DNA from: an uncultured Alphaproteobacteria bacterium
Lineage (GTDB): Bacteria > Pseudomonadota > Alphaproteobacteria > CAKMZR01
Assembly (NCBI GenBank): GCA_929200455.1
Contig: CAKMZR010000011.1
Location: forward strand, 1-18,604
Direction of reading: 5' to 3'
DNA length: 18,604 bases
Shown piece after piece: positions 8,516-15,196 of the stretch. Made by a program: the position numbers and the translations under genes. Each line of letters starts with the position of its first letter. Within the stretch, counting starts at the first letter, position 1. The notes beneath the pieces are model-generated. The model had not been told where the DNA came from, ran no database searches, and was given only the letters and a program-made list of their open reading frames with translations.

Positions 8516-8549
8516 TCAGAACGGGTATATAGCCAAAACACCCTTCTGA
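8516..8549 (+). repeat. Hairpin in the leader of the secretion operon
   Basis: Left arm TCAGAACGGGT (8516-8526) and right arm ACCCTTCTGA (8540-8549) pair over 10 bp with one bulged C, around a 13-nt loop. AAATTTTGTGG follows, not a clean T run, so a classical terminator is unlikely on either strand. It could be a regulatory leader element or part of a small RNA; no known RNA family is recognised. Confidence 0.5.
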
Positions 8550-8687
8550 AATTTTGTGGTGACCCTAATCTAACGTCTCGTACATAGAGATTTCGCTCCA
8601 TACCTTACACCCTCATAACCCCTGTTTGCAAAAGAACATCAATCCCCTACAACTCCCTAATTAAATAAACAAAAGGCAAAAATCATC

Positions 8688-10442
8688 ATGGCTATCCAAA
8701 TACAAGCAGCTCCCCCAAAACTACACCCTTCGCAAATGGAACTCCGAAATATACTCAAAAAATTTCGTGGAGCTTTCTTCGCCGTGCTCATCTTTAGCAT
8801 GATCATCAACCTGCTCGTGCTCATCTCTCCCCTCTATATGCTCCAAATCTACGACCGCGTGCTCATCAGCGGAAGCAGCGAAACCCTACTCCTACTCTCC
8901 ATCATCGCCATCTTCCTACTCGTCTTGCTCGGTGTACTCGAAGTCATCCGATCGCGAATTCTCGTACGCGTAAGCCTCTCTATGGACGACAAACTCTCTA
9001 ACAGAATCTTTGACTCCATCTTCGCAAGCTCCCTCGTCTCTTCAAGCAGCAACCAAAGCCAGTCCATACGCGACCTCGGCGTACTCAGACAATTCATGAC
9101 AGGCACCGGACTCTTCGCTTTCTTCGATGCCCCTTGGACTCCCCTCTATATCGCCGTCATCTTTTCTATACACCCCTGGCTCGGATTCCTCTCCCTCGCA
9201 GGAGCCATCCTCATCTTCATTCTCGCCCTTGCCACTGAAATCGTCTCACGTACACCCCTCAAAGAAGCCGCTCAAAACTCTTCCCTCGCCAATACTTTCA
9301 CAGAATCTAGCCTCAGAAATGCAGAAACTCTTCAAGCACTCGGCATGCTCGACCCCATCAAAAATAGGTGGCGGAAAAATCATGACGCCATGCTCCTACA
9401 TCAAGCCGTCGCTTCTGACAGAGTCGGACTCCTACTCGGAGCCACCAAAGCCCTCAGAATCAGTCTCCAAGTCGGAATCCTCGGAATCGGAGCCTACCTC
9501 GCTCTCGACCAAATCATCACCCCAGGGGCCATGATCGCAGGTTCCATCATCATGGGACGGGCTCTTGCTCCCGTCGAACAAGCCATCGGAGCTTGGAGAG
9601 GCTTTGTCGGGGCTCGGGGAGGTTATCACAGACTCAATCAACTCCTCGCTTACTTCCCTGAAAAAGAAAAATCTATGCCCCTCCCAAAACCTAAGGGGAT
9701 TCTCGATGTCGAACATCTCGTCGGGATGCCTCCGGGAGTCAAAAAAGCCGTCCTTCAAGACCTTAACTTCCATCTCGATAAAGGCGAAAATATCGCCGTC
9801 GTCGGGCAAAGTGCCGCCGGGAAGTCCACCCTCGCACGTATGCTCGTCGGAGTCTGGAAACCCGCTCATGGCGTCGTAAGACTCGACAAAGCAGACGTAT
9901 CCGCTTGGAACCGTGAAGACCTCGGACCCCACATCGGATACCTACCCCAAAATATCGAACTCTTCGCAGGTTCCGTCAAAGACAATATCGCACGCTTTGA
10001 AACCGTCGTACCAGAAAAAGTCCTCAAAGCCGCGACCAAAGCCGGAGCTCACGAAATGATCCTACAACTCCCGGAAGGATACGACACCGTCCTCGGAGAC
10101 GGCGGAGCCGGACTCTCAGGGGGACAAAAACAACGTGTCGCCCTCGCACGTGCACTCTATGGTGACCCTTCCTTCATCCTCCTTGATGAACCCAACTCCA
10201 ACCTTGATGCAGAAGGAAAAGAAAAACTTATCGAAAGTATCAAAAAACTCAAAGAAGAAGGGGTCACACTCATCGTTGTCACCCATGACGTTCCCGTCAT
10301 CGCCGCTTTAGACAAAGTCCTCATGCTAAGAGAAGGACGAATCGAATTCATTAAACCCTCTAAAGAAGTCCTCAAACCAGAAGCAAGAACTCCCAAGAAA
10401 AATCCTGCCGCCCCCCCCGTCACTTACGCCCTAAAATCCTAA
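8688..10442 (+). CDS. prtD: Type I secretion ABC transporter (PrtD family)
   Basis: Inner-membrane ATPase/permease that exports unfolded proteins in one step through a type I channel. The 584-residue protein has the PrtD layout: no C39 peptidase domain, an N-terminal membrane domain of about 330 residues starting near LRNILKKFRGAFFAVLIFSM, then one ATPase domain. Walker A is GQSAAGKST (Lys379), the signature is LSGGQ (476-480), Walker B ends LLDEP (Asp500, Glu501) and the H-loop is VVTHD (His533). The start has AAAAGG 11 nt upstream. A run of eight C (10411-10418) lies in the last codons, where slippage would change only the tail. The next gene is the membrane-fusion partner. The substrate is unknown; family exports are often RTX proteases, lipases or S-layer proteins. 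Symbol given by family. Confidence 0.92.
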   Translation: MAIQIQAAPPKLHPSQMELRNILKKFRGAFFAVLIFSMIINLLVLISPLYMLQIYDRVLISGSSETLLLLSIIAIFLLVLLGVLEVIRSRILVRVSLSMDDKLSNRIFDSIFASSLVSSSSNQSQSIRDLGVLRQFMTGTGLFAFFDAPWTPLYIAVIFSIHPWLGFLSLAGAILIFILALATEIVSRTPLKEAAQNSSLANTFTESSLRNAETLQALGMLDPIKNRWRKNHDAMLLHQAVASDRVGLLLGATKALRISLQVGILGIGAYLALDQIITPGAMIAGSIIMGRALAPVEQAIGAWRGFVGARGGYHRLNQLLAYFPEKEKSMPLPKPKGILDVEHLVGMPPGVKKAVLQDLNFHLDKGENIAVVGQSAAGKSTLARMLVGVWKPAHGVVRLDKADVSAWNREDLGPHIGYLPQNIELFAGSVKDNIARFETVVPEKVLKAATKAGAHEMILQLPEGYDTVLGDGGAGLSGGQKQRVALARALYGDPSFILLDEPNSNLDAEGKEKLIESIKKLKEEGVTLIVVTHDVPVIAALDKVLMLREGRIEFIKPSKEVLKPEARTPKKNPAAPPVTYALKS

Positions 10443-10464
10443 TCATACACATCTCTCAATTTCC

Positions 10465-10469
10465 AAGGA
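10465..10469 (+). promoter_or_regulatory. Shine-Dalgarno of the membrane-fusion gene
   Basis: AAGGA, 8 nt before the ATG at 10478. It is one of the few clear ribosome-binding sites on the + strand of this window. Confidence 0.55.
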
Positions 10470-10477
10470 CAACACTC

Positions 10478-11947
10478 ATGAATACTTCAACCCCTGACGA
10501 ACCCCAAAACGAAACCAAAAAAGTTACCGCACAACCCGTCGAAAATACGCAGCAAAAAGGCGAAGCTCAAACCATAAAAATCAATATGTCAGGAGCCGGA
10601 AGTAGCAGTCCAAGCCCCGGACCTTTCGTACCTTCTCAGCAACAAGCAACCCACATCCAATTCGCCTCCGTAAGAACTATCGTCCTTATCGGACTTGGCA
10701 TCATCGGCGTCGGATTCTTCGGACTCTTCGGGTGGATGGCTTTCGCTCCCCTTGCTGAAGGCGTCGTCGCCCCAGGGCGGATCGCTATCGACACCAACAG
10801 AAAAACCGTACAGCACCTCGAAGGCGGAATCGTCGACAAAATCCTCGTTCGCGATGGCGACAAAGTCAAAAAAAATGACATCCTCATCACCCTCGACAAC
10901 AAACAAATTCGGGCAAGACTCAACGCTCTCGAAGTCCGTTACTACTCCGCTATCGCTAAAGATGCCAGACTCAAGTCAGAAATCGCCGGTGCAAAAACTA
11001 TCTCCTTCCCCGAAGCTCTCCTCGCAAAAAAAGATGAAGTCCGTATCAAAGAAATTATCGATACCCAAAATGCCGTCTTCCAGTCTCGGCACGACACCAT
11101 CGAAGGTCGTACCAAAATTCATAACAACAAAATCAAAGAACTCAAAGAACGAATCTTAGGACTCGAATCCGAACAAAAATCCAATCAAGAAGTCAAAGCC
11201 GTCGTGCAAAGCCAACTCGAAGACTTCGAAAAACTACTCGAAAAAGGTCTCATCGAAAAACCTCAAGTCCTCGACCTCAAAAGACGACTCTCCGAAATCA
11301 ACGGTGCAGAAGGCAGAATCGCTTCCTCCATCGCCGCCGCAAAAATCAATATCGGCGAATCAAAACTCGAAATCCTACAACTCGTCAATAACCTCAAACA
11401 AGACTCCACACGCGAATTTCGCGAAACCAATAACTCCATATTTGAAGTCGAAGAACAACTCGCTTCCGCTCAAGACATCAGAGACCGTATCGAAATTCGG
11501 GCCCCGAGATCCGGCGTCATCGTTGGACTCAAAGTCCACACACGGGGCGGTGTCATCCCTCCGGGAAACCCCATCCTCGACATCGTTCCTGAAAGCGACA
11601 GACTCGTCATCGAAGCTCAAGTCAAACCTACCGATATCGACAATATCACTCCGGGGATGAGCGTTCGGGTACAGCTTACCGCCTTCCAGTCGCGGAGCAC
11701 GCCCACCCTCACCGGAACCCTCGAAAGAGTCACCGCCGACGCCCTTGAAGACCCTAACGAAAAAATTCCTTTCTACCTCGCAAGAGTCGGCGTCTCCGAA
11801 GAAGAACTCTCCAGACTCGATGAAGGACTCTTTCTCATCCCAGGAATGCCCGCAGAAATACTCATCGAATCCGGCGAAAGAACCGTTCTCGACTACCTGC
11901 TCGCTCCCATCACCCAAGTCCTCTCTCGCGGATTCAAAGAAAAATAG
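10478..11947 (+). CDS. prtE: Type I secretion membrane-fusion protein (HlyD/PrtE family)
   Basis: Periplasmic adaptor linking the ABC transporter to a TolC-like outer-membrane channel. The 489-residue protein has an unusually long, Gln/Ser/Pro-rich and probably disordered cytoplasmic N-terminus (about 65 residues), one membrane segment (about 67-89), then the first half of a lipoyl-like domain (VQHLEGGIVDKILVRDGDKV). A long helical, coiled-coil region covers roughly residues 140-340. The second lipoyl half begins at EIRAPRSGVIVGLKVHTRGG, followed by the beta-barrel and the family C-terminus (GERTVLDYLLAPITQVLSRGFKEK). It begins 35 nt after prtD, presumably the same transcript. The outer-membrane component is not in the window and must be supplied from elsewhere. 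Confidence 0.92.
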   Translation: MNTSTPDEPQNETKKVTAQPVENTQQKGEAQTIKINMSGAGSSSPSPGPFVPSQQQATHIQFASVRTIVLIGLGIIGVGFFGLFGWMAFAPLAEGVVAPGRIAIDTNRKTVQHLEGGIVDKILVRDGDKVKKNDILITLDNKQIRARLNALEVRYYSAIAKDARLKSEIAGAKTISFPEALLAKKDEVRIKEIIDTQNAVFQSRHDTIEGRTKIHNNKIKELKERILGLESEQKSNQEVKAVVQSQLEDFEKLLEKGLIEKPQVLDLKRRLSEINGAEGRIASSIAAAKINIGESKLEILQLVNNLKQDSTREFRETNNSIFEVEEQLASAQDIRDRIEIRAPRSGVIVGLKVHTRGGVIPPGNPILDIVPESDRLVIEAQVKPTDIDNITPGMSVRVQLTAFQSRSTPTLTGTLERVTADALEDPNEKIPFYLARVGVSEEELSRLDEGLFLIPGMPAEILIESGERTVLDYLLAPITQVLSRGFKEK

Positions 11948-11967
11948 TCCGCAAAAACCAACCGCCT

Positions 11968-11996
11968 TGACTTATCACGATCCCTTCCGTACTCTT
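11968..11996 (+). promoter_or_regulatory. Candidate promoter for the dcw cluster
   Basis: TTGACT (11968-11973, 5 of 6), a 17-nt spacer and TACTCT (11991-11996, 3 of 6). It lies in the 81-nt gap after prtE and would start transcription near 12003. The -10 box is poor; read-through from prtE is equally possible since no terminator is visible. Confidence 0.35.
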
Positions 11997-12032
11997 AAGG
12001 TGTTTGTACCCCTTACGCACTCTTTATCGTGA
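11976..12032. repeat. Inverted repeat TCACGAT / ATCGTGA before rsmH
   Basis: Perfect 7-nt arms at 11976-11982 and 12026-12032, 43 nt apart. The left arm lies in the spacer of the candidate promoter. The right arm covers the possible GTG start of rsmH at 12029. The spacing is long for a simple hairpin but suits a looped operator. It may be chance. Confidence 0.3.
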
Positions 12033-13006
12033 CAGAGACACTCGCTCCATACCACAACATGACCATAAACCCGTCCCATAAACCCGTAATGGTGCAGGAG
12101 GTCGTGCAGAGCCTCAGTCCTCAAGACCATGAAACCTACCTCGATGTCACCTTCGGACAAGGAGGACATGCTCGGGCCATTCTCAATACCGCTCAATGCT
12201 CCCTCATCGCCAGCGACCGAGACACTCTCGCCCAAAAAGCCGCTGAAAAACTCTCACAAGAAAAACTCAAAGGCCAATTTCTCGGATGCTCCCTCAATCG
12301 CTTCTCCGACATCACAGACACCCTCCAACATCACGGAATCAAATCCGTAGACGGACTCATCGCTGACTTCGGACTCTCTTCTCCCCAAATCAATAACCCG
12401 GAACGTGGATTCTCTTTCAAGCATGACGGACCTCTCGATATGCGTATGGGAGAAAATACCCTCTCTGCTCAGGAATTCATCGCATCATCAGATGAACAAG
12501 AACTCTCCTTCACCTTCAAGCACTATGGCGAAGAACGATTCGCCAAGTCCGTCGCACGTGCCATCGTCAAAGCACGACAAGTCCAAGCCATCACCTCCAC
12601 CCTCCAACTCGCACATATCGTCCGTAGTGCCATACCCCACTCCTCCCAAAAAATCGACCCCGCCACACGCACCTTCCAAGCCATCCGCATCGTCGTCAAT
12701 TCAGAACTCAACGAAATCAAAGCCCTCCTTAATGCCTCCCCCCATATCCTCAAGGCTGGAGCCCGCATTGTCATCATCTCATTCCATAGCCTCGAAGACA
12801 GACTCGTCAAACAATTCTTTCGCCAACACGCACAAAATCATCCCCACATCAATAGACACCTCCCCTCTCCCCCAGACTTCCCCCCTCCCCTCTTCTCGCT
12901 CCCCTTCCATAAACCCCTCTCTCCATCTCAAGACGAAATCAATATCAACCCCAGAGCCCGATCCGCCAGACTCCGACTTGCTCTGCGAACACACGCCCCC
13001 TCATGA
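12029..13006 (+). CDS. rsmH: 16S rRNA (cytosine-1402-N4)-methyltransferase
   Basis: SAM-dependent enzyme that N4-methylates C1402 in the ribosomal P site; also known as MraW. The frame from the GTG at 12029 gives 325 residues; the ATG at 12059 (residue 11) gives 315 and also fits the family (HKPVMVQEVVQSL). Neither has a clear Shine-Dalgarno. Landmarks are the SAM motif DVTFGQGGHARAIL, DGLIADFGLSSPQI, the GFSFKHDGPLDMRM block, IISFHSLEDRLVKQFF and the C-terminal NPRARSARLRLALR. It is the first dcw gene here; mraZ, which often precedes it, is absent and prtE lies upstream. The stop overlaps ftsL as ATGA. Confidence 0.96.
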   Translation: MTETLAPYHNMTINPSHKPVMVQEVVQSLSPQDHETYLDVTFGQGGHARAILNTAQCSLIASDRDTLAQKAAEKLSQEKLKGQFLGCSLNRFSDITDTLQHHGIKSVDGLIADFGLSSPQINNPERGFSFKHDGPLDMRMGENTLSAQEFIASSDEQELSFTFKHYGEERFAKSVARAIVKARQVQAITSTLQLAHIVRSAIPHSSQKIDPATRTFQAIRIVVNSELNEIKALLNASPHILKAGARIVIISFHSLEDRLVKQFFRQHAQNHPHINRHLPSPPDFPPPLFSLPFHKPLSPSQDEININPRARSARLRLALRTHAPS

Positions 13007-13365
13007 AAAATCCTATCCCTCACGCCCTCGTCCTATCCAGAAAAATCTCTATATTCATATGGAAAATACCCCTCTTCTTCCATATACTCATCTTTCTCAC
13101 CTCCATCTTCTCACTCATCCTCAACACAAACGCCTCCATCCAACAAAGCAAAAATCTAAGAACTCTCAAACTCAGCATCCTCTCAGAACAAAAACTCATC
13201 AAAGCTCACAAACTCCAGCACAACGAATATCTCGCCGAATGGGAAACACTCACCGCACCACAATCACTACAAAAACTTTCCCAACAATACCTGCCCACCT
13301 TCCAACCCATCCAGAAAATTCACTCAATCTCAGACTTGCCTCCCCCAAAAGACCATGAGCAATAA
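13003..13365 (+). CDS. ftsL: FtsL-like cell division protein
   Basis: A 120-residue bitopic protein: a short basic cytoplasmic N-terminus, one membrane segment (about residues 22-40), a periplasmic helix likely to form a coiled coil, and the alphaproteobacterial FtsL-like tail (EYLAEWETLTAPQSLQKLSQ, then QYLPTFQPIQ and SDLP). FtsL joins FtsB and FtsQ to recruit and activate FtsW/FtsI at the septum. Primary sequence is poorly conserved in this family, so the call rests on topology, tail motif and position between rsmH and ftsI. It overlaps rsmH by 4 nt and ftsI by 11 nt, with no Shine-Dalgarno, suggesting translation by coupling. It has no glycine and one valine, an effect of the G-poor strand. 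Confidence 0.85.
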   Translation: MKNPIPHALVLSRKISIFIWKIPLFFHILIFLTSIFSLILNTNASIQQSKNLRTLKLSILSEQKLIKAHKLQHNEYLAEWETLTAPQSLQKLSQQYLPTFQPIQKIHSISDLPPPKDHEQ

Positions 13366-15196
13366 CGCCAAACGCATACAAAATATCTATCTCGCACAAG
13401 AAGGACTCTCCCTCTTCCACAGACTCTGCATCTCAAGTCTCATCTTCGTCATCCTCATCGGAGGCGTACTCTTTCGGCACACTTCCATCATCTCCAATAA
13501 CCAAACATATACCCCCATTAACCTCAGCAAAAATACATCAGAAAACTTTATCGACCCTTGCGGCATCCTCTCTTCCTCGACACGAGGGACAATCCTCGAC
13601 AGAAATGGCGAAATCCTCGCCATCAGCAGACAAAGCTTCAACCTCTATATCCGCAAAAACTCCCTCCCAAAAGAAAACGCTGTCCACATCGCAAAACGAC
13701 TCTCTTCCATCATTCAAGGCGTCTCCTCTCAAAATGTCATCGCCGCTCTCACCGAAAATACACGCGACATGGTCATCAAAACACGAGCCCTGCAAGACGA
13801 CATCGACATCATCGAAGCGTTACACGTCGCCGACAGCCTCAAACAACGCATCTACTGGAACAAAAATCTTCCCCTCGAATCACGATACTACCCCAAACAA
13901 AACCTCACCAGCCAAGTCATAGGACGCGTCACCCTCCCAAAAAGTACAAAACAACTCACCTCCCATAGCCAACTCTACATCAACAACCACTACAAAAAAC
14001 ACCAACTCTACGGCATCAACGGCATCGAAAAAGAAAACGATTGCCTCCTTCGTGACGGCATCACACTCCACTCTACCCTCGATATCCGACTCCAAAATAT
14101 TATCAAAAATACACTCTCTGCCCAAAAAAAACTATTTCGCGCTAAACAAGCAGGCGGACTCCTACTCGATATACAGTCAGGAGATATACTCGCCCTCGTC
14201 TCCCTACCAGACTTCAACCCAAATACCACCCGATACCTAGGACACCCTCAATACCAAAATATTATCACACAACAACGCTTCGAAATCGGCTCCGTCTTCA
14301 AAATTATCAATTTCGCCATCGCCTTCGAACACCAAAACATCTCCTTCAGCCAATCCTTCAATATCGCAAAAACCCTTCGCGCCTCAGCCTCCCAAAGCAT
14401 CATCCGCGATTACCGTCCCAAAAAAAATATTCTCTCCTTCCAAGAAGTCTTCACACACTCCTCCAATATCGGATCCGCTCTCATCGCTCGCCAAATTCCC
14501 CTCCCATTCTATACAGAAAAACTCAACCACCTCGGAGTCCTCTCCCCGCCCCTCGTATCAGGACTGCCCCCCATCCTCAGCACAAAACACCACATCTCCT
14601 CCCAAATCACCCCAAACCAACGCGACTATATCTCTCATGGGTACGGAATCGAAATCACACCCCTACACCTCGCCACCGTCATCGCAAACCTTCTCAATCA
14701 CGAAAAACCTATCTACCCCTCCGTACTCAACCCATCCCTACACCCCCCCCTCGAAAAACCTACAATCACAAAAAGCATCCTCTCTCCCCCCTCCATTCAA
14801 GCTCTCCTCTACCTCCTCAAAAAAAATGTTCTTGAAGGTACAGGAAAGGGTGCTTATATTGAAAACTTTCCCCTCGGAGGAAAAACTGGAAGTGCCAACA
14901 AAATCAATACCTCAAAAACACATGACGGAAAAAAACGTGTCTTCTATGACAGCCAAAAACGACTCGCATCCTTCCTCGCACTCTTCCCCGTGCAAAAACC
15001 TCAATACCTCCTCTTCTTCATCTTCGATGAACCCATTCCAAAAACAAAAAATGGCTTCGCCACAGGCGGAACCGTCGCCGCTCCCGTCGCCAAAATGACA
15101 ACCCTTCGAATCCACTCCCTACTCAATCTCACCACGCCCACGCCCTCAACTTCCATCACCGCTCACGCTCTCTCAATCCCACGAGAATTTCAATGA
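13355..15196 (+). CDS. ftsI: Septal peptidoglycan transpeptidase FtsI (PBP3)
   Basis: Class B penicillin-binding protein that crosslinks septal peptidoglycan with FtsW. The 613-residue protein has one membrane segment (about residues 25-43), the pedestal motif RGTILDRNGEILA, and a complete transpeptidase domain: SVFK (Ser313, Lys316), SSN (369-371) and KTGS (Lys510). Length is normal. The start overlaps the end of ftsL and the stop overlaps murE as ATGA. No Shine-Dalgarno is seen. The gene is very C-rich and contains three runs of eight A and one of eight C (14743-14750), all with the frame intact. The C-terminus after KTG is Ser/Thr/Pro-rich. All catalytic residues are present, so it should be active and beta-lactam-binding. 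Confidence 0.96.
   Translation: MSNNAKRIQNIYLAQEGLSLFHRLCISSLIFVILIGGVLFRHTSIISNNQTYTPINLSKNTSENFIDPCGILSSSTRGTILDRNGEILAISRQSFNLYIRKNSLPKENAVHIAKRLSSIIQGVSSQNVIAALTENTRDMVIKTRALQDDIDIIEALHVADSLKQRIYWNKNLPLESRYYPKQNLTSQVIGRVTLPKSTKQLTSHSQLYINNHYKKHQLYGINGIEKENDCLLRDGITLHSTLDIRLQNIIKNTLSAQKKLFRAKQAGGLLLDIQSGDILALVSLPDFNPNTTRYLGHPQYQNIITQQRFEIGSVFKIINFAIAFEHQNISFSQSFNIAKTLRASASQSIIRDYRPKKNILSFQEVFTHSSNIGSALIARQIPLPFYTEKLNHLGVLSPPLVSGLPPILSTKHHISSQITPNQRDYISHGYGIEITPLHLATVIANLLNHEKPIYPSVLNPSLHPPLEKPTITKSILSPPSIQALLYLLKKNVLEGTGKGAYIENFPLGGKTGSANKINTSKTHDGKKRVFYDSQKRLASFLALFPVQKPQYLLFFIFDEPIPKTKNGFATGGTVAAPVAKMTTLRIHSLLNLTTPTPSTSITAHALSIPREFQ

Larger units (their letters stand above)
8389..8687. 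other. Divergent intergenic region between glyQ and the secretion operon
   Basis: These 299 bp hold no credible coding frame. They are more AT-rich and less C-skewed than the genes around them. They contain one candidate promoter on each strand (entered separately), a hairpin at 8516-8549, and a pyrimidine-rich stretch up to an AAAAGG ribosome-binding site at 8671-8676, 11 nt before the prtD start. Confidence 0.7.

Noticed and set aside
8516..8549. Rho-independent terminator
   Set aside because: The stem is good, but it is followed by AAATTTTGTGG on + and TTGATC on -, not a T run, and neither neighbouring gene ends here.
8593..8604. 12-mer TCGCTCCATACC shared by the prtD leader and the rsmH leader (12042-12053)
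   Set aside because: In 18.6 kb of biased sequence several 12-mers are expected to recur by chance, and the two copies sit at different distances from their genes.
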